Below are positions 1 through 11,649 of a stretch of 64,000 bases of DNA, piece after piece. Below the pieces are notes generated by a model. The model was not told the origin of the DNA. It saw only the letters and a list, made by a program, of their open reading frames with translations, and did not search any database. How positions within the stretch are numbered: position 1 is the first letter of the stretch; each line of letters opens with the position of its first letter. A program made the translations under genes and the position numbers. Origin of the DNA: Talpa occidentalis (Eukaryota > Chordata > Mammalia > Eulipotyphla > Talpidae); NCBI RefSeq assembly GCF_014898055.3, contig NW_023605305.1, forward strand, positions 116,160,734-116,224,733, in the 5' to 3' direction.

Positions 1-600
1 GGCGCGGCCTCCGCGCGGGGCCCGGCTTCGAACCCGCGGCGCCCGGGCCGCCCCGCCCCGCCCCGCGGCCGCCGCGCCCGAGCCCGCCGCGCCCGGCCGC
101 CGCCCGCCGCCCGCCGCCCGCGCCGCCGCTCCCCGCCCTCCGCGGGACGGCGGAAGTCCCGCCCCCGCGCGCCCATTGGCCGCGCGCGCGCGCTGGGCGG
201 GGCGGGCGCCGCCGCTGACGCGCCCCATTGGGCGCCGCCGCCGCCGCTCCCCGGCGCCGAGCTACTTCCTGGACTCGGCTGGGGCGGCTTCAAAGTCGGG
301 AAAGTGGGAGCCGAGGAGTTGGCGGGGCGGGCGCGGGGCGCGGGCCCGGCGGGGCGGGCGCGGGGCTGGCCCGGGCGCGGCCGCGGCGCGGGCGGCGGGA
401 AGGACGCGAGCGGGGGCCGGGGGGCGCCGGCCGGGGCCGCCCGCGCGGTGCCTGCGCTCCAGCCGGGAGCCCGGGGGGCGGCCCCGCATGGCCTCGGGGG
501 CCCCCAGCCCCCCCACCCCCGGCCACCCCGCCCCGGGCGGGCCCGAAGGGCTGCGCGCGACGAGCAGCCTTTCCTGAGGGCGGGGCGGCGCCTCGGGCTG
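1..600 (-). promoter_or_regulatory. SAP30L: CpG island, probable SAP30L promoter
   Basis: This block is extremely GC- and CpG-rich, and the density fades after about 600. It holds GC boxes and two inverted CCAAT boxes (ATTGG at 175-179 and 227-231, 52 bp apart). ETS-like sites are CGGAAGT at 151-157 and ACTTCCTG at 264-271. An alternating CG run lies at about 180-193. CCAAT boxes on the minus strand fit a leftward start in the first 150 bases. In mammals SAP30L lies just downstream of GALNT10 on the same strand, so gene order predicts its promoter here. A head-to-head antisense lncRNA starts near this promoter in human, and rightward transcription is possible. No SAP30L coding exon is recognisable inside the window. 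The CpG island is seen; the gene assignment is inference. Confidence 0.6.
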
Positions 601-2600
601 GGGTGGTGCGAGAGAGCGGGACCCGTTGGGCGGTACGGGAGGCCCGGGGGTGTCCTGTTGAAGCGGGGCTGTCACTCCCCAGTGAGCGCCCCGCCTGTGA
701 CCTTGCCGTGACCTTCCACTTTCGGGCCCCCTCGGGTCCCCTCGTTTATTGCTTCCCCGCTCGGGACAATGCAGTTCATCAGGGATTGTTTGTAACGGGA
801 AAGATAGGGCCCCCCAAGTCCCCCTGGCAGTGCCTAAGGAAACCCCCAGCATCGCGGCCATTCGGCCTCATTCGTGCTGCTTGAGCATTGAAGGGGGTTG
901 CACCGAGGACGTGGACATCGCCATACAATACCCAGCAGGGACTCTGCAGCAGAGTTAACGAATTGCAAGAACGCCTTTTCAATGCTCAGTTGAAACACGC
1001 AGAACATAACTTTGCACATGGATGTGCACATGGATGTGATGTGTGCTCGCCTGTGGACATAATGGAAAAAAAAAAAAAAGAACAAGAACTCTGTCTACAA
1101 AAAGCACCAACGTGCCGCTGGTGACACTGCTCCTCCCGCCGGCCCGGCCCACCCTGCCTGTGCACCGGCCCCTTCCGCTGCCCCCTCCCTGTTTCTGCCC
1201 GCCCTGTGTCCTTTGGAGGTCCCTGACCCTGCGTGACCACAGCCCCCCATTAGAACTAATAAATCTTGGTATTAATCTTTCCTTGTTCAAATTACTGTGT
1301 GATTTCTCTCCCCTAATTGGACCCAGCCAGATACCCGCGGCCTCTGTATCTTGGGGGGGCGGGGTGCACATGCTTTTGATTTTCCTCTATGTACAGTTTT
1401 GCAGTCTTCAAGGAGTGCTTTATTCCCCACCTTACTAAATAGACTGTTTCCAAGTAGCAATACAGGTTTTCCTCCCTCCGAGAAAGTAGAATCTTCCTAT
1501 TTACTATGACTTGATAGGGATACTTTTAAAATTTTCTGGGGTCTGGGGATACTTACAAAATTTTCCATATGAGTTAGTGGCAACAGTGTTCCCAGACCCA
1601 GAAACCAACCTACCAGTTAGGAGTGCGCTGCTTTCAGATAGAAGGGGGAACCTGTATTTGAAAGAAATTCTGACCCATTTGTTGGGGGGAGTAACCCTGT
1701 AACTTCAAAATGGAAATAGAATGAACGCTCCAGCAATGAATGGGCGGAAATAGGGGAGAAGCTGCTGAGATCCCTGGTCTCCTTTATGTAAGATTTAAGA
1801 TTCTGGAAATGCCGGGAGAATCTAATTTGCTGCATTTATGTATTTAGGTAATTAATTTACAACAATTGCAAAGTGCTTAGAAAGAGCTTGCTTTTTAGAT
1901 TTGTAAGTCTGCCCTGTGGGGCATTTAAAGGACTTGAGAAAATCAGGCATATTAAATTTGTAATTTAGTACGAAATGTCTAAGGACATCCGATTCATTAA
2001 GGCTGTGAGTCTGCTGTTTCAGGAGGATGGAAGCTGGTAAACTTCAGAATTCATTCAAAGGTAATCGGAACCCGTGAATGTGCCTGCTCTTAACTTCATG
2101 TGAAAAATGGCTGCCTTCAGAATGGACTAACACAATTTGGAAGCTGGATTTAAAGTCTTTAGTAAAACTAGGTTTTAAGTGGGTAATGTGGGTTCGCCAG
2201 GGCCATGCCATTTGTTACACCCGAGCCAATCCCCCAACTTCGTAGATTCCCCCACCCCAGGCTTCTTCTCCGAGCTCCGACTGGCAGCACTCAGCTCTTC
2301 GCTCAGAACGCTCCAGGGCCACGGCACAGCCTGCGAGACTCAACTCCCACCACCCGCCCCCAACCGCAGCCAGACTTGCTCTCCTTCCTCTCACCTCCAA
2401 GACCACCCTCGGCCAGCCAGCCAGGCCCAGGCTTTCACCCAAAGCGCCTCCTGGCCTGTGAGCTGGCCCCTACACTGCTCTACTCCTGGGAACCTCTACA
2501 CACACCTGACCTTGGCACAGCCTCTGTAAGTGCCTGGCTCCCCAGTGCACTTAGGCAGTGCCCCAGGTCTCCTTCCTTAAGGTCCTCATAAAGGCAAGTT
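601..2600. other. Intergenic flank, no gene seen
   Basis: CpG density falls quickly and the sequence becomes AT-rich at about 1250-2170. A 13-base A run lies near 1066-1078. The stretch at about 1250-1330, with AATAAA followed by a pyrimidine-rich segment, resembles the end of an old LTR, but I cannot delimit one. If a divergent lncRNA starts from the CpG island, its first exon would fall here; no convincing exon is visible. Confidence 0.4.
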
Positions 2601-2604
2601 CCCT

Positions 2605-2890
2605 CCTACCTCTAGGTCTCTGCGTTTGCACTGTCTTCTGCCCCAGTGTTGTTCTGCCTGCTCCTCCCAGGGCAGCGCCATCCCTCAAGTCTCAGTGTAA
2701 AAGTCACCTCCCCCAGGGAGCCTTCCCTGATTAAAAGGACTTGGTGGCCTAGTTCCCCCCACCCCTGCCCATCATTTTTATCTGTACAGTGTCTCCTCTT
2801 AGGAGTCATCACAATGTGCAATTATTCTCCGGGCAGGACCCTCTTGTTTCGCGTCTCTCTCTTAGGTCACGAGCTTTGAGACTGCGGGGC
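2605..2890 (+). repeat. L2 LINE 3' fragment
   Basis: The order of phrases matches the plus strand of the L2 3' region: a first-exon-like 'cctgctcctccc' section, then 'aaaagtcacctcc', then 'agggagccttccctga', then the tail with 'gggcaggaccctcttgttt'. It is diverged, as expected for this ancient mammalian family. Boundaries are approximate. Confidence 0.6.
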
Positions 2891-3507
2891 TGTGTCTGTC
2901 GTGGGGGGCTTGGGTGTTGCATGCGCTGACCCTTCAGTCATGGTGGTTGAATGGGGGGGTGCAGCCAACATTTTTTCAATATATTAAATGTTATCAATCA
3001 TACCATGCTATTTATTAAGTGTCTGGAAAAACAGACACACAGCTGTGGGCCCATGCTGTTTGTGTTTCTTAAAGTCCCACGTACACGCGCATACGGGAGA
3101 GCCAGGAAGAACTTAAATGTTATGACCCTTCGTGCTTGGGCATTTGACTCTGCCCTGCATTTCTTCCAGATAACAAGGACACTCTCTTGTCCAGAAGAGC
3201 CCATGGAATACTAAATAAGCAGGAAGACGCTCAGAATAAAGGAGCCATTCAATGGAATAAATCACGTTTAATGGAAAAACCCAGAAGGTGGGTCTGGGGT
3301 CCTTGTCCTTTGCCCTTAGGCTCCTTCCTCAGGGCGGCTCCTCCCCCACCCACCCCCAGCCAACAACAGCATGATGCTAAAGGAAAAAGGCCCCATAGGG
3401 AGTCATTTTTGTGGGTCCACTCAGAGTCCCTCACCTAACTAGTTTCAGCCTCCCCGCCAAAGCGAAATTCTACACCCACCAGCTGGGGTTTGGGTGCCCT
3501 AGTGCGG

Positions 3508-3510
<3 letters not shown>

Positions 3511-3560
<50 letters not shown>
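3511..3560. repeat. (TG)25 microsatellite
   Basis: Twenty-five uninterrupted TG dinucleotides. Such a pure tract is usually length-polymorphic and can adopt Z-DNA. It lies in the intergenic interval between the left CpG island and the GALNT10 3' end. Confidence 0.97.
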
Positions 3561-3563
<3 letters not shown>

Positions 3564-3784
3564 CCTGCCCCCAAAGGCAGGTGGCCTGGCCTGGGGAAAG
3601 GCTCCTTTCCCTCTGCTGGCCCCCGCCCCCTCCTCTGACCGCAGGCATCTGTGCATTCCCACTGCAGCCCCTTCCAACCGCTAACAGGCCGCTGAGCGGC
3701 TCCCAGGCCTTGAAGAAGGCAGGCGGGTCTCCAGACACCTCCTGGGGAATGTGGTTCTTAACCGGGTGGACGTCTGGACAAGCT

Positions 3785-3905
3785 GGCTCTGGACTGGGGG
3801 TCCTTGTTTGAGTCCCAGCTCTGCCGCTCTAACCAAGGGAGCCTCAGTTTCCTCCCTCTGTAAAGTGGGATGGCCAGGGAAGGCAGCTCTATCACAGGAC
3901 AGCTG
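3785..3905 (+). repeat. MIR SINE fragment
   Basis: Core MIR phrasing is present: 'gagtcccagctctgccg' followed by 'cctcagtttcctcc' and 'tgtaaagtgggatgg'. It is an ancient tRNA-derived SINE, diverged, with unclear ends. Further short MIR-like pieces occur near 35780-35840, 36770-36850 (inverted), 47970-48060 (inverted), 52105-52205 and 59405-59480. Confidence 0.65.
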
Positions 3906-6780
3906 TGGGGAGAAGCCCTCAGCACAGGGTCTCTTGTGCGCAACCAGTGCTCCGGAAGTGGCCGTTACCTCGCACGCCTCCCTGAAAATCCAGGAGGCTA
4001 TTACAAAGGAAGGTGTGTTTATTTGGGGCCAAAGAATTCCAATTTGGGGCACATAGGTTCAGGTTGAAAACCTAAGATGTGCCCCAAGGGGGACAAAGTC
4101 AGGGCTTTCTAGGGGAGGACAAGGGGGCAGGTAAGGAAAAGGGCAGCGGGCTCAGAAAGGAGCTGCCCAGGGCGGACACGCCCACCGATTCCCCGCCTCG
4201 GCCACAGGCTCTCCAGGAAGCAGGAAAGGGGCCGCTGGTCTGTCCTCTGGCCAGACGTCCCTAATCTCAGTTTTCATGGTCTCAGTCACTTCCCCAGCAA
4301 TTCTCGGCTCGGTGATTGCTTGAAAGGCTTTCTGCCTGCCCCAGTCCGGGGCCTGCCACCCCATCCAAAGGGTAACGCAGTTTCTGTTAGCAGGAACTTT
4401 GGGCCTGACGAAGTTGGGGTTTGAGTCTGTGGAGGACCACAAATCTGCCACTCCAAAATGCCTCTTTCTGGCAAATGGTTGGTTTCATGGGCAGCGCCTG
4501 GAGGCTACGCCGACTTTTTTTAAAAAAGATGTGTATGGTAAGGGTCTGCGGGGGAAGACCCGGCTGCTGTCCCATGGAGAAGGCAGAGCTGGATCTGCAC
4601 AGTGCTGTTTGCTGTGCCCTCCCGGTATCTCTCTGACTGACACCCCCTCCGCCCCCCAAGTCCTTCTGTTCCAGCTGTTAGGGTGCACCTGCAGCCACGG
4701 GGCGTCACGGCGCAGCCAGCTCTCCCCACGGGGGTGGGAGGCCCACGTGCTGTTACTGGCCTTCTCTCTGGCTCTCTGCCAGCCCGTCCGGTGCGCATAG
4801 TCACTGTCCTAGAAGAACCAGGAGTCGCGGGTGGTGTCCTTTGCACACGACGGCAGCAAAGGCTGGGGCCCAGCTATTGGCAGAGCAGGGTAGCCCAGGC
4901 CTCTTCTTTCCTCTCCTCACCACTGGGCTGTGGACACCCCGAGTTAGCCTTACTCACCCCTGTCTTTCCACACCTGGAACAGAGCTGGGACCGGCCGCTG
5001 TGGGCACCGGGCAGACCTCTGAGGGCCCTGGACGTGTGGGCGTCTGTTGGCTGAGGGAGCAGCCCTGGGACTGGGGCTGCTGCTGTGAAGAAGCCGCAGT
5101 GAGCCGGTGCCCGCCCCGTGGTCCAGGCTTCAGGCCCTGCTGCCCAGTGGATGGAAGGTTGGGGTAGGCAAGGTCAGCTCTCAGCCCCTGCAGAGGAAGC
5201 AGCCATGCCCCGTGCCCACTCCCTGCCCTGGGCAGAGCTGGCAGGAGATCAGACGCTCTCCCTGCGGCTCAGGAACAAAGGCTGCAAAGTTGCTAAGAAA
5301 CCTGCTTTCTCCGTTCACCCGTGTGTTCTTTTGTTTCAAGGGGGCATGTGAGACTGTGTGTGAGTGTGAGTGTGAGCAGCCAGGGCTGTTCCCCTGCTGG
5401 CCCTGAATCAAGTCTGGCTTAAAGGTAAGATCCGCAGGTGGCCTGGGGCGCTATGTGGGTCCCAAGTATTCCCAAGCCAGGGCAGTGAGGGGGACGAGAG
5501 GCAGCCACTGCCCAGGCCAGAGGCTGGTAGGCCCCTGCATGGCTGCAGGAGGAGGCTCTAGGGGCCAAACACCTGAGGCCCTAGGGCGTGAGGCACAGCA
5601 ACGGAATTGGGTTGGCCTGCTCACTGCTGTGCCCCTGGGAGCCCACTCCCTCCCCTGCCTCCCACCCCAGCCCCCCTGAGCTAAGAAAACAAACCAAGCT
5701 TGCTTGGAGCAGGGGAGTGGGTCTCAGAGCTGGAGAGCCTGAGGCCCAGGGTGGGAGGCACCTTCTGAGGCTCTGGGCACCCCCCCCCCCCGCACGCAGA
5801 GCCCTCTGGAGAAGGCAGTCTGGAGGCGTGTGAAGGGGGACAGCCTGAAGAGCACTGGAGGCCACTCCGTCCACCCCCGTCTACTCACCGGCTCCTCGTT
5901 GGGCCTGAAGCCACAGCCCCGGCCAAGTTCAGAGAAAAGGAAACTCTGAAACTCTGAGCAACTTGCCAAGTGCTCCGAGGAGTCTGTTTCCAAGAATTAG
6001 ACCACATGGTCTGTCTCCCCAAAGGGCCAGGGCGCTCTGCTCCCAAGTGGGCACCTCCCTCAAGGTCGCTTTGATGGGGCCGGAGGTCGTGGTCATGGCC
6101 GGAACCAGAACCTGGGGGCGTCTGCTGCCGGGATGGGACTGTTATTCTTGTCCTGATCTCAGCAGGATCCCTGCCCCCTTGGAGGACCCAGGGGGATGTT
6201 GTTTGGGGTCTCACCCAGGTGCAGGTTTATCAGCGAGTACGCCCCCCACTACCCGAGAATCTCACCTTTACCCCCAGAGTGGAAGACACTGCACCCCCTT
6301 CTCGTGTGTCATGGGAAGTGTCCCCCCCTTGTCCCTCCACGCCCCAGGCCCCCAATCACAGGCAGATGATGCCCCGGGTTGCCGTGTGAGTCTTCGGCAT
6401 CCACAGCTCGGAGGCGCCCTCCAGGCGTGCGGGAAGCGCCACCTTTTCTCCGACCTTCTGCTGCTAACTGCCAGTCCGTCCGGCCTCAGAAGAACCCAGG
6501 GGGATTTCCCTCTGCGCCCCAAGAACCAACACCTCCCCAGGCTCCATGGGCTGTTCTCCCACTGCAGGCTGGGGAGTTGGGGAGCCAAGATGGAGGAGGA
6601 AGGGGACCCCCTGTCCTCACACCAGCACCAGGAGCTGTGAGGAGCACCCGGGCCCTGTGCCCCATGTGCCCACCGCCACCCTGGGCCAGCAAGCCGCTCC
6701 CTAGCTCTGGACGGCAGGCGGGAGTTCCGCTGCCGACCCCCGTGTTTTCTGCTCCTTTAAAATAAAGAGCAGGGTCTCCC
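3906..6780. other. Intergenic, no gene seen
   Basis: Ordinary GC-rich unique sequence. Reading frames here are short, overlap on both strands and lack protein-like character. A C homopolymer lies near 5780-5790 and a short GTGAGT-type repeat near 5355-5378. No coding exon, RNA gene or clear recent repeat was found. Confidence 0.5.
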
Positions 6781-6986
6781 TGAGTCCAGTCCCGGCCAGG
6801 GAGCTACCCACAGGGTGCAGCAGACCCCTCCTGTCTCCCTGTTGCTCCTCTCAGCCGTGTGTTTCAGCGGATCCGCCTGTTCTGCTCCCCACTGTCTCTG
6901 GTGCATCCTCTCACCCCCTGCACCTCTGTCCTGCACCCCAGCTCTTGCATGCATAGATAAATAAATCTTTAAAAAAATAAATTAAA
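6781..6986 (+). repeat. 5'-truncated tRNA-SINE, older subfamily
   Basis: This aligns by eye to the second half of the copy at 14217-14497, sharing 'ggccagggagctacccaca', a 'ctgctccccactgtctctgg' section and a tail ending in AAATAAATCTTT plus A-rich DNA. The tRNA-like head, including the A box, is missing. It belongs to the same older subfamily as the two copies in GALNT10 intron 10. Confidence 0.85.
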
Positions 6987-8474
6987 GCAGACACACCTCC
7001 CGCCCTGGGGCCTGCCTCTGCCCCTGCTGCCGCTGTCCTGCCTGGTCCAGCCTCTCTGATCCGTCCAATCGCTGCTGCCCTGCACTGGCCCCCCCAGTGC
7101 CTGAAATGCTCCCATCTTCCTCTTTTGTTCCTAGTCAAGCAGATTAATCCTTTGGAAGAACCCAACGCAAGTTTCAGGAGAAAAGACAGTGGGAAAACGC
7201 TTTCTGAAATAAATGGAGCCGGAGAAAGACAAACACTGTCTCCCCCAAGTCGCTCTTGATACATGAACGAAAGAATCAGCCAAACACAACTAGGTAACTA
7301 AATAAAGGGAGAAGAAGCACTGACCTGCGAGAGCCACCAAGGCCGTGGTTAGCTCAGGGACAGGGAGGGGGTCGGTCAAGGGGCGCCCGTGGGGAGTGGG
7401 CCAGACGCTCCCAGCCCCGCGCGCACCTGACTTGCCATCATGTGATGAAGCCGCGTCACCACAACACGAAGCTACACCGAGCGCTGTCTTGTTGATGGCG
7501 AGGGACTTTCCAAGCGAAGCACAACGAAAGTGGCCAAAGCCAGGGCTGGCGCCGGTCGAGGCTCAAGGGCGCCTGCCCCGTCTTCGCCTGGGTCCGTCTC
7601 CGGGCACGGCCAAGGCACCCCTGTGGGCCCAGGCGGCAGCGCCCCCAGACTCGGGCCTGGCCCCACAAGGCCAAGCCACAACCGAACCCCCCGGGTACCA
7701 CGGGGCGGAGGCTGGGCCTTGCGGGGCAGGGTCTGCGTGAGGTCTTCGGGGCAGCGGCCACGTGGGCATGGCAGCCCTTCCAGCCGGTACCCCAGATCGG
7801 GTTCTCCTGCTGTTTGGTGAGTAGGGACGAGGCTGATGGCTACGGTCAGGAACCAGCTCAGTTTACTACATGTTGTCACTGCCCTCCTGAGCCCTCAGGC
7901 CCAGGCTGTGGTCTGCAGCGCGTCTGCAGGCAGCCCCCTCCCCACACACACCCTTCAGCCCACTGTGCTGCCTCTGGGCCTTTGCACTGGCTGTTCCCTC
8001 CGCCTGGCACTGTAACAGGGTGGTCCCCAGGAAAGGGGGAGGTTCCCTGCCCCACCCAAGGGAGGGTGGAGCTGAGCAGGAAGAGGAGAAGCTGCAGAAG
8101 AGACTGAGGAAGGAAGGAGCAGGATGGAGCCAGGAGCCCTGGAGGAGGCGCGTGGAGCCTAGAGACACGTGAAGAAACTGCGCTTGTCTTTTAGTCGTGG
8201 ACTGGGTGACACAGATGTGGGTGAGACCTGTGGGGAGGTGACAATGGCAGCTTTTATCTTGATGTTGATTTTGCTCTTTTCCTTCCGGGCTTGTCTGGTT
8301 GTTTCTGGCCCTTTTCTGTGGGTCCCACTGGAAGATGCTTTAGACTTGGGGCAGGCCTTGGGGCCTTGCTCTGGGCCAACCCCATATGGATGGACTTTTA
8401 CCCATGAGGGGACAGGTCACTTTGGGTGCTTGATTTAGAAACTAGACTCTGTCTTACCTGTATTGTTTCCTAGT
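6987..8474. other. Intergenic, L2 scrap and possible old LTR
   Basis: A short plus-strand L2 piece ('gggcctttgcactggctgttccc') lies at about 7970-8010. From about 8011 (TGTAACAGGG) to about 8535 the sequence could be an ancient LTR on the plus strand, because it ends with an ATTAAA-like signal and a pyrimidine-rich tail. I cannot confirm that. No coding exon was seen. Confidence 0.35.
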
Positions 8475-11400
8475 TTTATTAAAGTTCCTTCCCCTTAAAG
8501 TCTCCTATGTTTTCTGTTGATGCGGCGGATGGCAGAACCCATGTAGAATAGGCAGGTTTGCGGGGTTTTGGGCTGCCCCTCTCCCTGTCCTATAACAGCA
8601 CTTTCCCCCAAACGGCCTCCCAGCTCACAGTCCCTCCTGGCTTTTGGCTCTCATGGGGAGGCATTCCCTGCCCATCCCACCAAAGCGGACCCCACTGGGT
8701 CACCAGAACACCCTGTTTCACACCCGGCATCATCTTGCTCCACTCCCTCCCCAGAGCCTGCCGCTGGGGTTTGCCTGGGCTGGGAGGGCCCGAGGCAGGC
8801 TCAGTGGAGACGTGTGGGACCGCCGGAGGAGAGGCGCCGTACAAGGAAGAGGCCGGAGACCACATCAGAGGGAGTGCAGGGTTTACTCCACAGCCACACG
8901 CGCACGGCCAGCACTACACAGAGGCCCCTTTCCGGGCGACCAGCAGAGCTTGGCCTCTGGAGCGTTCTCTGTGGGACCCTGTCGGAGTTCTTGGCTCTCC
9001 CTGCCCTCCCTTGGGGGTCCCCTGTCCCCAAGTTGGTCAAGAGTTGGATCCCCCCAGCTGTTGTCCTCAGACAGAGGCTGAGGGCTGTGAAGAGGACACT
9101 GTCACTGGGAAAGTGGTCCCCCTGCACCCCAGGGCGGGCAGCACCCTCAGCTCAAGATCAAGCACTAGGGAAACACTCCTTGGATTTTCACAAAAGAGCA
9201 TCTATAAGCAGAAAGGAACCCCCAACAGAGGTGCAGACTCAGGCCCTCCCCCCACTTAAACCCTCAGAAAACATCAAAACCACACGGCCCCCAGGCATTA
9301 GAAAATCATCCAAAGTGTACAAACGAGGGCCCTGAAGCAGGGGACCCAGATTTCCTGGTTAGGCTGTAAAGTGCTTTGTCGTTCCACTGAGACCCCGGAG
9401 CAAGGCTGCTTCCCTCAACAGCATCCGCTTCTTCAGGGGGTGTGGGCAGCGCCCCAATTCCTGAGGCTGGCGGCCTCCCAAACACGGCTGGCGGTGGTCA
9501 GCGCCCCGGCAGGCCTGCAGGCCGGGCCCTGTCACCAGAGAGCACTCAGGAGCCTCAGCTTGGCCGAGGCCCAGAGCCGGGCGCAGGATGGGAGGAGGCG
9601 GCGGCCTGCGTGCGTCGCTCCTGCTGCCCTGAGCCCCAGGCTGGGAGTAGGACCGGGTAGGCCTGGGATGGGGTGCAGGCCTAGCTGCCAAACAGGGCCC
9701 TGGGGTGCTGCTGAGGCCTCTCCAGGCCACGGACCTCGGACTGATAAGACTCTTGGGGCCTGGCGCTTGGGGTTCTCTGTCTCAGACCCTGCTCTACACA
9801 CCACGTCTCCTGCTCGAAACTGGACATTAACACACGCACGCACGCAGACATGCGCCAACACGCAGGCGCGTGTGCGTGGGAACTGCACACGCAAGGGTCC
9901 CCTCCCGCAGCCCTGCCCGGCCTGTCTAGCAAGGCACTAGGAAATGGTTCAAGTCTAGGGATTTGCATTTTTTCTTTTTAAAAGGCACAGTTTATATGTT
10001 AATGACGCTGCACTGCTTGGGGGAAGAGTCCTGACTCAGCTCTCCACCCACAGCCACAGCGCTGGCTGCCGGCCAGGCCTCCTCTGTTGCCTCCTCCCTG
10101 GAGGGGGCACTCATCTGGACAAGGACGCCAGGGAGGGGCAGTAAGAGGACCAGCCCCTCTCCCTCAGGAGACCAAGCAGGGCTTGTGCTGGGCTGGGGCC
10201 GTCCTCAGAAGGACTGTAGCCAGGGTCTCCTCCCCCAGGCAGCCACCAGCCTGCCTCCCAGAGGCAGCCTCACTCAGGCCTCAGGCCTGTCCGGTGGCCA
10301 GTCGTCAGGCCGCATCGGTCTGGCCCTGGGGCTGACGGCGAGGGCTTCCCGGGCTTCTAGGTGCTGTTTGGCTTCCTGAATCAGGCTGGTTACAGAAATG
10401 CTCCGGTTAGCTTGGGAGCCGCCTTTGGGGACTCGGTTTTGGGGCCCAGGGGTGGGGTCTGACTCAGAGTCGACCCAGTAAAAGGTGAACACGGAGGCTT
10501 GGCTGGGCGCCCGCAGCGTGAGGACAGGGCTCCGGGTCTTTGTGGAGACCTTGGCCCCGAGGCCTCTGCTGCGGGTGATGGACATTGCTTGTCCCCATGG
10601 GCTCCAGGCCGGTCACCAGGCTGGGGGCTAGTGTTCTAGAAATGCACCTGCAGGCCAGACACTTTGGGTCGCGATGGAACTACAGAGCCCTTTAGCATCC
10701 CTGGAGACCTGTGGGGTCAGGGCATCCTGCCCGTCTACCCTGGAGGCCTCCAGACTCGGCAAGGTGAGTGCTGCACCCCACTGATCCTCCTGAGGCAGGT
10801 TGTGTATGTGTGTGTGTGAGGGAGGGAGAGAGAGAAGAAAGGGAGAGGAAGAGGGAGGAGATGGAAGCGCGATCAGGGACATTCAGCCTGAATTCCTACT
10901 AGACCTTTCGCTGGAAGCAGCCCCGACAAGAGGGTGGCCTGGCCGGCCCAGCCCCTGGCAGGGGGTCTCGGACACCGGGGAGCAGAGGGACATCCCGTGT
11001 CCCCGAGGCTGCAAAGGGAATCTGGTTGCTCCACCCCAGCCGCAGGCCTGGCAGCTGGCAGCAGTGAGCACGGGGCTGCGAGGTGGGGGTCTGTGTGCAC
11101 GGCCTCCCCGGCCGTGCCTGAGAACAGGAGCTGGGTGCCAGCGGCCAGGCCAACACCGAAGAGCCGAGACCAGCGGTTCTGAGAAAAGCTCCCTTCCCTG
11201 GGGGCAGAGGGACCCACGTGCCTCTTTCTAAAGGGCTGTGGTGTGAGAGCTGCTGCGGGCCGGCCACCCTGCAGGAGGCCCTGGCCTCCCTCCTGCCTAG
11301 CGCCCAGGGGACAGGGTGACGTGCTGGCAGAGCCCTGGGATGCCCACGCCCGCAGGGGTGAAAGCCCCACTCTGCCCAGGCCTGCGCCACCCTCGCTGCG

Positions 11401-11490
11401 GGGCTCCACCTGCAGCACCCAGCGCCCTCTGGTCCGGCCGACCGCACCTCGCCCGCCGCGGTGCCTGGGGGGCCTGCGAGGGCAGCAGGC
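8475..11490 (-). other. GALNT10: Probable GALNT10 3' UTR and flank
   Basis: No splice acceptor or other gene intervenes after the stop codon. The first AATAAA on the minus strand below the stop is at about 8475-8480, seen as TTTATT on the plus strand, which would give a 3' UTR near 3 kb. The same bases may belong to an old LTR, and variant polyadenylation signals closer to the stop cannot be excluded. A GA-rich tract occurs at 10815-10865. The extent of the UTR is inference. Confidence 0.35.
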
Positions 11491-11649
11491 TCAGTTCCGA
11501 TTGAACGTTTCCAGGACGGTGGAGTTGGTGTGTTCAAACAGCCACTGCTGGGTGGGCGACGCGGGGTCGCAGGTGCTCATGAAGACCCTGTGGTCACTCG
11601 GGCTGCAGTCCATGCAGCTGCCGCTGACCGGATGGAACAGGCTCTTGTC
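11491..11649 (-). CDS. GALNT10: GALNT10 exon 12: lectin gamma repeat and stop
   Basis: Codons 544-595 and TGA (11493-11491); acceptor TCGCAG. It encodes [20 protein letters not shown], then [20 protein letters not shown], ending FNRN. Cys555/Cys570 and QQW (577-579) mark the gamma repeat; the sequon is Asn585. Intron 11 (11650-12085, 436 bp) precedes it. Confidence 0.97.
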   Translation of the reverse strand, partial: DKSLFHPVSGSCMDCSPSDHRVFMSTCDPASPTQQWLFEHTNSTVLETFNRN

